DNA of 64,000 nt, taken from assembly GCF_024437655.1 (NCBI RefSeq), contig NZ_JANBVF010000022.1, positions 1 through 64,000 on the forward strand, written 5' to 3'. This DNA is from Chitinolyticbacter albus (GTDB lineage: Bacteria; Pseudomonadota; Gammaproteobacteria; Burkholderiales; Chitinibacteraceae). The notes beneath the pieces were generated by a model. The model searched no databases. It was not told the DNA's origin and saw only the letters and a program-made list of their open reading frames with translations. The position numbers and the translations under genes were made by a program. Each line of letters opens with the position of its first letter. The first letter of the stretch is position 1. This document shows, in pieces, positions 56,789-64,000 of the stretch.

Positions 56789-57373
56789 ATGTCCACCATG
56801 TTGCGCATCCTGCTCGTTACCGATACCGCCAAGCCGATAGGGCAGCTCAGTGCTGCGCTGACGGCGGCCGGCTTCGCGGTGATCGCCGAGGCACCCGGCG
56901 CGCGGGCACTCGCGCAGCTGGTGGAGCGGCGGCGGCCCGACGTGGTCATCGTCGATACCGAATCGCCATCGCGCGACACGCTGGAACAGCTGGCCGTGAT
57001 GAATATCGCCGCGCCGCGCCCGGTGGTGATGTTCTCCGACAGTGCCGACCCTGCCACCGTGCGCGCCGCGGTTGCGGCCGGAGTGACCGCCTATGTAGTT
57101 GAAGGCGTGGCGCCGGAGAAGCTTGCCGCGGTGATCGCCGTGGCGCAGGCACGCTTCGACGAGGATCACCGCTTGCGCGAGAAGCTCGCCGACGCCGAGC
57201 AAAAACTGGCCGAGCGCAAGCTGATCGACAAGGCCAAGGGCCTGCTGATGGACAAGCGCGGCCTCACCGAGGCCGAGGCTTTTGAAACGCTGCGCCGCCA
57301 GGCGATGAACCGGGGCATGAAGCTGGCCGAGGTGGCGCGCCAGCTGATCGCGATGGCGGACTTGCTGGGATGA
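56789..57373 (+). CDS. nasT: ANTAR-domain response regulator NasT (nitrate antiterminator)
   Basis: 194 residues. A receiver-like domain at about 4-120 (LRILLVTDTAKPIGQLSAALTAAG, DVVIVDTESPSRDTLEQL) precedes a coiled linker and a C-terminal ANTAR domain (KLIDKAKGLLMDKRGLTEAEAFETLRRQAMNRGMKLAEVARQLI). NasT binds leader RNA hairpins to let transcription of nitrate assimilation genes continue when released by NasS. ATG 56789 or 56798 may be used; the latter (MLRILLV) is nearest to family starts. It lies directly before nasS and downstream of IS remnants. Confidence 0.9.
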   Translation: MSTMLRILLVTDTAKPIGQLSAALTAAGFAVIAEAPGARALAQLVERRRPDVVIVDTESPSRDTLEQLAVMNIAAPRPVVMFSDSADPATVRAAVAAGVTAYVVEGVAPEKLAAVIAVAQARFDEDHRLREKLADAEQKLAERKLIDKAKGLLMDKRGLTEAEAFETLRRQAMNRGMKLAEVARQLIAMADLLG

Positions 57374-57377
57374 GACG

Positions 57378-58484
57378 ATGACCCTGGAAAAATCTGCACT
57401 GACGCTAGGCTATATGCCGCTCACCGATTGCGCTCCGCTGGTGGTGGCCCAGCGCATGGGTATGGCCGAGGCGCGTGGACTCACGCTACGCCTGGCTTGC
57501 CAGCCTTCGTGGGCCACGCTGCGCGATCGCTTGCTTGCGGGCGAGCTCGATGCAGCGCATGCGCTCTATGGTTTGCCGTATGGCGTGCAGCTGGGCCTGG
57601 GCGGCCCGCGCCACGAGATGGCAGTGCTGATGACGCTGAACCAGAACGGGCAGGGCATCGCGCTGGCACAGGGCATGCACGGTAGCGTGCAAAGCGGCGA
57701 CGGCCTGCGGCGCGCCATCGTGGCCGCCACCCGCAGGCTGACGCTGGCGCACACTTTTCCCACCGGCACCCACGCGATGTGGCTCTATTACTGGTTGGCC
57801 GCGCACCGCATCCATCCCTTGCGTGATGTGAACACGGAGGTGGTACCGCCGCCGGACATGGTAGGCGCCTTGGCACGCGGCGAACTGGACGGCTTTTGCG
57901 CCGGTGAGCCCTGGCCGGCCGCGGTGGAGCAGGCGCAAAGCGGCTATACGCTGGTCTCCAGTGCCGAAATCTGGCCCGATCACCCGGAGAAGGTGCTCGC
58001 CACCACGCGTGCCTTCGCCGACACCCATCCGCAGACCACGATCGCCTTGACCGCCGCGCTGATCGAGGCCTGCCGCTGGCTCGATCATCCCGCCCAACGC
58101 GAACAGGCCGTGCCCTGGATCGCCGAAGCGATCGGCGTGCCCGAGCAGCTGATCGCGCCGCGCCTGATCGAAGGCCACGGCCGGGGCGGCCGCTCGCATG
58201 CGGCGCGCTTCTACGGCCGTGGCGGCGAGGTGTGCTACCCGTGGCTGTCGGACGGCATGTGGTTCCTCACCCAGTACCGCCGCTGGGGCCTGCTTGATCA
58301 CGACCCGGATTATCTGGAAGTCGCCGAAGCGGTGAACCGGCTCGATCTTTATCACGAGGCGGCGCGCCTTGCCGATGTCGATCTGCCGGCCACACCGTTG
58401 CGGCGCAGCGTGCTGATCGACGGCAGGCTATGGGATGGCAGTGATCCCCAAGCCTATGCCGCTTCGTTCGCGATCAGGGCTTAG
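57378..58484 (+). CDS. nasS: Nitrate sensor NasS (NrtA-like, cytoplasmic)
   Basis: 368 residues related to the nitrate-binding protein NrtA: LGYMPLTDCAPLVVAQRMGM, LDAAHALYGLPYGVQLG, TFPTGTHAMWLYYWLAAHRI, GFCAGEPWPAAVEQ and WFLTQYRRWGLL. There is no signal peptide, which is the mark of NasS, a cytoplasmic sensor that sequesters NasT when nitrate is absent. It starts 4 bases after the nasT stop. The order nasT-nasS is the reverse of many nasST operons. Confidence 0.9.
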   Translation: MTLEKSALTLGYMPLTDCAPLVVAQRMGMAEARGLTLRLACQPSWATLRDRLLAGELDAAHALYGLPYGVQLGLGGPRHEMAVLMTLNQNGQGIALAQGMHGSVQSGDGLRRAIVAATRRLTLAHTFPTGTHAMWLYYWLAAHRIHPLRDVNTEVVPPPDMVGALARGELDGFCAGEPWPAAVEQAQSGYTLVSSAEIWPDHPEKVLATTRAFADTHPQTTIALTAALIEACRWLDHPAQREQAVPWIAEAIGVPEQLIAPRLIEGHGRGGRSHAARFYGRGGEVCYPWLSDGMWFLTQYRRWGLLDHDPDYLEVAEAVNRLDLYHEAARLADVDLPATPLRRSVLIDGRLWDGSDPQAYAASFAIRA

Positions 58485-58636
58485 AACCTGAACCGGTCGT
58501 AGGCCCTGACTGGGCGGTTTTCAAGCCCAACGTACCCTTAGGGGTAAGCCCGGATTAAGCCTGTTGCACGCCTTGTTAGCATCGTCGCCACTGACTGGCG
58601 GGCATGTCGATCCGCCGGCGCATGCTGGAGCGAACG

Positions 58637-60370
58637 ATGAGAAGCAAGGCATTGTTGGGTACGGTATTGCTGATGGCGGCATTCGCCGCCTGGGCCAAGC
58701 AGCCGGTGGCGACCGGCAACGGCGGGGCGGTGGCGACGATTTCGGACGAGGCAAGCCAGGCGGCGCTGGCCATCCTCAACGCTGGCGGCAACGCGGTCGA
58801 CGCCGCCGTGGCCGCCGCGGCGGTGCTGGGCGTGACCGATCCGTTCAGCTGTGGCGTCGGCGGCGGTGGCTTCATGCTGATCTATTCGGTCAAGGACAAG
58901 CGCGTGATCGCGCTCGATCATCGGGAAACTGCCCCCGCATATTTCAGCCCGACCGTGTTCCAGGTCGATGGCAAGGAGTTGGAGTGGGATGACGCGGTGC
59001 CCACAGGGCTATCGGTCGGCGTGCCGGGCACGGTGCGCGGCTGGCACGATGCGCTGTCGCGCTATGGCACGATGAGCTTCTCGCAGGTGCTCAAACCCGC
59101 GATCCGGGTGGCGGAGCAGGGCTTTGCGGTGAGCGAGAACTTCAACCGCATCAATGCACTGAACGAGGCCAAGTTCGGCCGCTTCACGTCTACCTCGCAG
59201 CTCTACCTAAAGGACCGCAAGGCCTTGGCAACGGGCAGTCGTTTCCGTAACCCCGATCTCGCCAACACCTACAAGCTGTTGGCCCAAGGCGGGGTGAAGG
59301 CGTTTTATGAAGGCGCACTGGCGCGCGATATCGTGCGCGCGGTGAACCAGCCGCCAGCGGCGCCCGGCGTGAAGGTGCTCTCCGCGCAGATGACGCTGAA
59401 CGATCTCAAGGACTATGAGGCCCGCTTGCGCCAGCCGATCGAATCGACCTATCGCGGCTACGCGTTCTACGGCATGCCCATGCCTTCCAGCGGCGGCATC
59501 GCCATTGCCGAAGCGCTGAACATCCTGGAGAACTTCGATCTCAAAGCGCTGCCGCGCGCCCAGGCCGAGCACCTGTACCTGGAAGCGTCGCGGCTCGTGT
59601 TTGCCGATCGCAATGCCTATGTGGCCGACGGCGAGTTTCTCGACGTGCCCAAGGCCGGACTGCTGTCCAAGGATTACGCCAAGGAGCGCGCCAAGCTGAT
59701 CGACCCCAAGGCCACGCAGGGCAAGCGTAGCGCCGGCGATCCATACCCGTTCCAGAACGATCTGTCGGTGCCGCTACGCCCGCAGGCCAAGCTGATGGCG
59801 GAGCCGGCGCACACCACCCACCTGACGGTGTCGGATCGCGAAGGTAATGTGGTGGCCTACACCTTCACCATCGAGGACTGGGTTGGCAGCGGCATCGTGG
59901 TGCCGGGGCGCGGCTTCCTGCTCAACAACGAGATGACAGACTTCGAGTTCAGCGCCCCGCATCCCAACGTACCCGAGGCCGGCAAGCGCCCGCGCTCGTC
60001 GATGAGCCCGACCATAGTCTTCAAGGATGGCAAGCCGGCCTTCACCGTCGGCTCGCCGGGCGGCTCGACCATCATCACCACGGTGCTGCAGACGGTCGTC
60101 AACCATGTCGATCTGGGCATGAGCCTGGCCGATGCGCTCGCCGCACCACGGCTCAGCCAGCGCAACGGCGACAAGACCCAGGTGGAGAAGCTCTTGAACT
60201 TCGTCGGCAGCGCAGAGGCCAAGGCACTGGAGGCCTACGGCCACCAGTGGAACGAAACCGACCAGATCGGCGCGGCCAATGGCATCCGCTTCAACGACGA
60301 CGGCACGGTCACGGCGGTATCGGAGCCGCTGCGCCACGGCGGCGGCAGCGCGCTGGTGCAGAAGCAGTAG
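58637..60370 (+). CDS. ggt: Gamma-glutamyltransferase
   Basis: N-terminal nucleophile hydrolase that transfers or hydrolyses gamma-glutamyl groups, for example of glutathione, in the periplasm. It is 577 residues. Signal peptide from MRSKALLGTVLLMAAFAAWA. The autocleavage site is the Thr of HTTHLTVSDREGN, which becomes the catalytic N-terminus of the small subunit. Motifs include GGNAVDAAVAAAAVLGV, CGVGGGGFML, PMPSSGGIAIAEALNIL and SPGGSTIIT. The start at 58637 is preferred (GGAG upstream) over 58604. It is not obviously connected to the nitrate genes on either side. Confidence 0.95.
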   Translation: MRSKALLGTVLLMAAFAAWAKQPVATGNGGAVATISDEASQAALAILNAGGNAVDAAVAAAAVLGVTDPFSCGVGGGGFMLIYSVKDKRVIALDHRETAPAYFSPTVFQVDGKELEWDDAVPTGLSVGVPGTVRGWHDALSRYGTMSFSQVLKPAIRVAEQGFAVSENFNRINALNEAKFGRFTSTSQLYLKDRKALATGSRFRNPDLANTYKLLAQGGVKAFYEGALARDIVRAVNQPPAAPGVKVLSAQMTLNDLKDYEARLRQPIESTYRGYAFYGMPMPSSGGIAIAEALNILENFDLKALPRAQAEHLYLEASRLVFADRNAYVADGEFLDVPKAGLLSKDYAKERAKLIDPKATQGKRSAGDPYPFQNDLSVPLRPQAKLMAEPAHTTHLTVSDREGNVVAYTFTIEDWVGSGIVVPGRGFLLNNEMTDFEFSAPHPNVPEAGKRPRSSMSPTIVFKDGKPAFTVGSPGGSTIITTVLQTVVNHVDLGMSLADALAAPRLSQRNGDKTQVEKLLNFVGSAEAKALEAYGHQWNETDQIGAANGIRFNDDGTVTAVSEPLRHGGGSALVQKQ

Positions 60371-60387
60371 CAATCTTCGTCGTGGGC

Positions 60388-60416
60388 AACAGCCCGGCTT
60401 GCCGGGCTGTTTTCGT
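60388..60416 (+). terminator. Rho-independent terminator after ggt
   Basis: AACAGCCCGGC pairs perfectly with GCCGGGCTGTT across two bases (an 11-bp stem), followed by TTCGTTT. It lies between convergent ggt and cobA; the T-rich side favours ggt. Confidence 0.88.
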
Positions 60417-60417
60417 T

Positions 60418-61173
60418 TCAGGCAGCCAGCCGCTCGGCTGCAAGACCCGCTTCGCCGATGGCGTTGCCGACCAGGATGACGGCAGGACTGGCAAGGCGCA
60501 GTGCCTGCGCGGTGGCGGCGAGCTCGGCCAGCGTGCTCACCAGCCGGCGCTCGCGCGGCGTGCTCGCCCATTCGACGATGGCGGCTGGCGTGGTGGCGGG
60601 CAGGGTGGCGAGCAGCCCTTCAGTCACGCTGCCGATGCGGCCCATGCCCATATAGATCACCAGCGTGGTACCGGTGGCGGCGAGCAGCGCCCAATCGGGC
60701 TCGCCGTGATCCTGCGTGTGCGCGGTAACGAAAGTGACGCCCTGGCAATGCTCGCGATGGGTCAGCGATACGCCGAGGCTCGCTGCGGCGGCCAGACCCG
60801 AGCTGATGCCGTTGACGATCTCGACCACGACTCCTGCTGCTTCCAGCGAGCGGATTTCCTCGCCGGCGCGACCAAACAGCAGCACCTCTCCCCCCTTGGC
60901 GCGCACCACATGGCAGCCGGCGCGGGCGTAGCGCCGCATCAGCCGTTCGATAAACGCCTGTGGCGTGGACTTGCAGCCACCGCGCTTGCCGACATGGATC
61001 ACGCGCGCCTGCGGCGCCAGCGTGACGAGCTCGGGGTTCGCCAGATCGTCGAGCAGCAACACGTCGGCGCTGGCGAGTGCGCGCACCGCCTTCAGCGTCA
61101 ACAATTCCAGATCGCCCGGCCCCGCGCCGAGTAGCGTGACCTTGCCGGATTTCATCGATCCATACTCTGGCAT
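60418..61173 (-). CDS. cobA: Uroporphyrinogen-III C-methyltransferase (SUMT)
   Basis: 251 residues. Makes precorrin-2 from uroporphyrinogen III with two SAM molecules, feeding sirohaem for nitrite and sulfite reductases. Motifs: VTLLGAGPGDLELLTLKAV, VGKRGGCKSTPQ, VVRAKGGEVLLFGRAGEE, GISSGLAAAASLGVSLTHR and VIYMGMG. The start MPEYGSM (61173) has GAGGAA upstream and lies 11 bases after the nasA stop; MKSGKV (61155) is an alternative. Placement after nasA matches the need of the nitrite reductase step. Confidence 0.95.
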   Translation of the reverse strand: MPEYGSMKSGKVTLLGAGPGDLELLTLKAVRALASADVLLLDDLANPELVTLAPQARVIHVGKRGGCKSTPQAFIERLMRRYARAGCHVVRAKGGEVLLFGRAGEEIRSLEAAGVVVEIVNGISSGLAAAASLGVSLTHREHCQGVTFVTAHTQDHGEPDWALLAATGTTLVIYMGMGRIGSVTEGLLATLPATTPAAIVEWASTPRERRLVSTLAELAATAQALRLASPAVILVGNAIGEAGLAAERLAA

Positions 61174-61184
61174 TTGCAATTTCC

Positions 61185-63944
61185 TCAGGCTGCGACGGGC
61201 TGGCTGGCCAGTCGCTTCAATTCCGGCACGCACGAGCCGCAGACGGTGCCACAGCCCAGTTGCGCCTTGAGGCCGTCGACATCGCAGCCTTGCGCCACCA
61301 GCGCGGCAATCTGCGAGGCCTTCACCTGCTTGCAGTTGCAGATCACGCGATCGCGCACGGTGGCGGGTCGCGGAGCGAATGCGGCAAGGCGAGAGCCTTG
61401 CCAGGCTTCGCCATCGAGCAGACGTCCGAGCAGCGCGTCACCGCCAGCGGTGTCGCCAGCGAAGACGAAGCCCGCCAGCGTGTTATCCAAGGGATTCCAG
61501 GCCACGCGCTTCAGTAGGCCGCGCCGCGCATCGTGGTAATCGAGCACGTGCTCGCCCGGCTCCAGCGCGAGGGTGGCGAACAGCCGGGCCAGCCAGTCGG
61601 GCTGCGCCGTGGCACAGGCGGCGCGCAGCACCAGTGTGTCCTGCCCCTGCAGGCTGAGCGCGGCGTAATCGCACTCGGCCAGCAAGGGTTGCACGGCACC
61701 GCGCAGCGCCAGTACATCGGCGGCGCGGCAGGCCGCCAGCACGCGCCAGGGCAGCTCCGCCCGCTCGATGCGCACGGCGGCGTGCTTGAGCTCGGGCTGA
61801 AAGGATTTGGCATCGACGGCCTTGCTGCTGGCGTGATTGATGCCGCCGCTGTTCAGAAACTGGCCATTCCAGTGCATGGCGGCGAACACGCTGCCGCTCT
61901 GCACATCGTCTGCGATGGCGAGCGGCAGCACCAGATCACCGCGCTTGCTCGCCACACGCACCAGTTCGCCCGCCTTGAAGCCGCGCCGCTCGGCATCCTG
62001 CGGATGCATGGTCAGGCTGGGCTCGGGCGCGTGGGCAAACAGCTGCGGCACCCGGCCGGAGCGGCTCATGCCGTGCCATTGATCGCGCAGCCGGCCGGTC
62101 AGCAGGTGGAAGGGGTAGCGGGCATTGGTCGGCTCGGCAACGGGCAGGTAGCGGGTGACATGAAACCGCGCGCGGCCATCGGCGGTGGCGTAGTGGCCAT
62201 CGGTGTAGCGCCGTGCCTGGCCGCCGCTTGCGCCTTCGGGCCGTGGCCATTGCTGGGGGCCCAGCGCTTCCAGACTATCGTAATCGAGCCCGCCGATATC
62301 GAGATCGCGGCCGACGGTGAGTGCGCGATGTTCGTTGAAGATGGATTCCGGCCCAGCAAAGTTGAATAGCCGAGGCAGGTTCAGCATTCCCACCGTCACG
62401 GAAGGGGGGCCGGGGGGGATTTCGTTGGCGGACTGGTTGACCAAGCGTGCCTCGATCCGCTTGGCCACCTCGGTCGCGATCCACCAATCCGGCCTTGCCT
62501 CGCCGGGCGTAGGCACTGCGGCGCGCACGCACGAGATGCGGCGTTCGGAATTGGTGACCGTGCCTTCCTTCTCGCCCCAGGTCGCTGCCGGCAGCAGCAC
62601 GTCGGCATAGGGCACGGTGTCGGTTTCGGTGTAGGCCTCTTGCACCACGACGAACTCGGCGGCGGAGAGCGCCTCGTGCACCGGGCCAAGATCGGGCAGT
62701 GAGTGGGCTGGGTTGGTACAGGCGATCCAGATGGCCTTGATCTTGCCCTCGCGCAGCGCCTCGAACATCGCCACCGCCGGCAGGCCAGGCTGCGGCGACA
62801 GGTGCGCAGCGGGCACGCCCCACAGGGCTGCCACTTCGGCGCGGTGCTCAGGGTTCTGGATGTCGCGGTGCGCCGCCAGCATGGTGGCCATGCCGCCCAC
62901 TTCGCGCCCACCCATGGCGTTGGGCTGACCGGTGAGCGAGAACGGCCCGGCGCCGGGCTTGCCGATCTGGCCGGTGGCCAGATGCAGGTTGATGAGCGCG
63001 AGGTTCTTGTCGGTGCCGTGTGCGGACTGGTTCAGCCCCATGCAATAGAGCGACAGGCTGCTGCCCTTGTTAAGGCCGCCTTGCCCGAACCACTGAGCCG
63101 CCTGGATCAGGTCGGCCTCGAGGATGCCGCACAGCTCGGCGGCGAACTTGGGCGTGTAGTCGCGCACCAGCGCCTTGAGTTCGGCGAAGCCCGAGGTGTG
63201 GCTGGCGATGTGGTCGGCGTCGATCAGGCCTTCCCAGATCAGGTGGTGCAGCATGCCGTTAAAGAGGGCCACATCGGTGCCGGGCTGGATCTGCAGATGC
63301 AGATCGGCCATCGCGGCGGTGTCGGTGCGGCGCGGGTCGATTACGATCCAGCGCGTGGCGGGCCGTGTGGCCTTGGCGGCCTCCAGCCGGCGGAACAGCA
63401 CCGGATGCGCATAGGCCATATTGCTGCCGGCAAACAGCACGCAATCGGCGTGTTCCAGATCCTCGTAACACGTCGGTGGGCCGTCGGCGCCCAGCGCCAG
63501 CTTGTAGGCGGTCACGGCGCTGCTCATGCACAGCCGCGAGTTGGTATCGATGTTGTTGGTGCCGATCAGACCCTTGGCCAGCTTGTTGAAGACGTAGTAG
63601 TCCTCGGTCAGGAGCTGGCCGGAGATATAGAAGGCGACCGCATCAGGCCCGTGGCGCTCGATGATGTCGGCAAAGCGCTCGGCAACGGTGTCGAGCGCCG
63701 TGTTCCAGTCGACACGCTGACGCGCCGCATCACGCGTCAGGCGCATTTCCGGGTGCAGCGCGCGGCCGGTGAGGCTGGCAGCAGTGGCCGGCAACGTCAT
63801 GCCCTTGGTGCACAGCCGGCCGAAGTTGGCCGGATGCGCCGGATCGCCCGATATGCCGGTGATGCGGCCGGCCTCACTCTCGATCAGCACGCCGCAGCCC
63901 ACACCGCAGTAGCAGCAGGTCGAGCGGGTTATCGTTTTCGTCAT
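61185..63944 (-). CDS. nasA: Assimilatory nitrate reductase catalytic subunit
   Basis: 919-residue cytoplasmic molybdenum enzyme reducing nitrate to nitrite for assimilation. The N-terminal [4Fe-4S] motif is CCYCGVGCG...LC (about 10-45). The bis-MGD domain follows, with NSRLCMSSAVTAYK. The C-terminal BFD-like [2Fe-2S] domain has ICNCKQV and CGTVCGSCVPEL. This architecture (Mo domain plus C-terminal [2Fe-2S]) is typical of NasA/NarB-type reductases with a separate reductase partner. GGAG lies 8 bases before ATG 63944. It is transcribed with cobA. Confidence 0.97.
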   Translation of the reverse strand: MTKTITRSTCCYCGVGCGVLIESEAGRITGISGDPAHPANFGRLCTKGMTLPATAASLTGRALHPEMRLTRDAARQRVDWNTALDTVAERFADIIERHGPDAVAFYISGQLLTEDYYVFNKLAKGLIGTNNIDTNSRLCMSSAVTAYKLALGADGPPTCYEDLEHADCVLFAGSNMAYAHPVLFRRLEAAKATRPATRWIVIDPRRTDTAAMADLHLQIQPGTDVALFNGMLHHLIWEGLIDADHIASHTSGFAELKALVRDYTPKFAAELCGILEADLIQAAQWFGQGGLNKGSSLSLYCMGLNQSAHGTDKNLALINLHLATGQIGKPGAGPFSLTGQPNAMGGREVGGMATMLAAHRDIQNPEHRAEVAALWGVPAAHLSPQPGLPAVAMFEALREGKIKAIWIACTNPAHSLPDLGPVHEALSAAEFVVVQEAYTETDTVPYADVLLPAATWGEKEGTVTNSERRISCVRAAVPTPGEARPDWWIATEVAKRIEARLVNQSANEIPPGPPSVTVGMLNLPRLFNFAGPESIFNEHRALTVGRDLDIGGLDYDSLEALGPQQWPRPEGASGGQARRYTDGHYATADGRARFHVTRYLPVAEPTNARYPFHLLTGRLRDQWHGMSRSGRVPQLFAHAPEPSLTMHPQDAERRGFKAGELVRVASKRGDLVLPLAIADDVQSGSVFAAMHWNGQFLNSGGINHASSKAVDAKSFQPELKHAAVRIERAELPWRVLAACRAADVLALRGAVQPLLAECDYAALSLQGQDTLVLRAACATAQPDWLARLFATLALEPGEHVLDYHDARRGLLKRVAWNPLDNTLAGFVFAGDTAGGDALLGRLLDGEAWQGSRLAAFAPRPATVRDRVICNCKQVKASQIAALVAQGCDVDGLKAQLGCGTVCGSCVPELKRLASQPVAA

Positions 63945-64000
63945 GTCGAGTACTCCATTTGGATCGACAGGAGCCGTAGCGAGCGCTTCGAGAACAAGGC
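63941..64000 (-). CDS. Possible 3' end of an upstream minus-strand gene (truncated by window edge)
   Basis: A 20-codon minus-strand frame ends ...RLLSIQMEYST and stops in an ATGA overlap with nasA. In nas operons the gene upstream is often a nitrite reductase or nitrate transporter, and the overlap is typical of coupled genes, but 19 residues are too few to identify it. Confidence 0.3.
   Translation of the reverse strand, partial: ALFSKRSLRLLSIQMEYST

Noticed and set aside
1-64000. CRISPR arrays, tRNA, rRNA and long direct repeats
   Set aside because: None found on reading both strands. A tRNA next to the integrase remnant was looked for and not seen.

Overview
The window looks like a chromosomal segment of a GC-rich betaproteobacterium. 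Gene content and protein character fit the Neisseriales (Chromobacteriaceae/Chitinibacteraceae-like), but that placement is an inference from general knowledge and no rRNA or other marker is present to prove it. Most of the DNA is densely packed core metabolism. Three stretches stand apart: a compact type II ketosynthase cluster (about 29.1-37.5 kb), a sugar-processing pair (38.3-42.5 kb), and a less GC-rich, decayed mobile island (about 51.2-56.6 kb).

Layout. 0-4.8 kb: 5' part of ftsK (minus strand), fumC and mltB. 4.8-9.9 kb: the SOS mutagenesis cassette imuA-imuB-dnaE2 (minus), with a perfect 12-bp palindrome upstream that resembles a Gram-positive LexA box. 10.0-18.2 kb: a complete cbb3 oxidase locus on the minus strand, in transcription order ccoI-ccoS-[FNR promoter]-ccoN-ccoO-ccoQ-ccoP-ccoG-fixH. 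18.4-19.7 kb: an HD-GYP protein. 19.8-25.4 kb: a formylglycine-generating-enzyme remnant, then ribF-ileS-lspA-ispH (minus). 25.5-28.9 kb: an orphan protein, flgA and rmuC.

29.1-37.5 kb: a tightly overlapping plus-strand operon of a short acyl carrier protein, four ketosynthase-fold proteins alternating active and inactive (KS, KS-like, KS, KS-like), a 958-residue aminotransferase/acyl-ACP-reductase fusion, and a truncated ketoreductase, ended by a strong terminator. Read literally, it would build an acyl or polyketide chain on a carrier protein, release it reductively as an aldehyde and transaminate it to a primary amine. The short ACP and broken ketoreductase suggest the locus is either partly decayed or relies on housekeeping fatty-acid enzymes. 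This is the best candidate here for an undescribed system. An ArsR-type regulator follows it.

38.3-51.2 kb: an AGE-family mannose-isomerase-like enzyme with a large clan-A glycosidase, a DUF4124 protein, a PQQ-type sugar dehydrogenase translationally coupled to acnA, a LysR regulator, and acnB. 51.2-56.6 kb: a frameshifted integrase remnant, a LysR regulator divergent from a pirin-isochorismatase-NTF2-like-binding-protein operon, and nested remnants of IS30, IS481 and IS110. 56.8-64 kb: nitrate assimilation, with nasT-nasS (antiterminator and nitrate sensor), ggt, and minus-strand nasA-cobA. No tRNA, rRNA or CRISPR array was seen.
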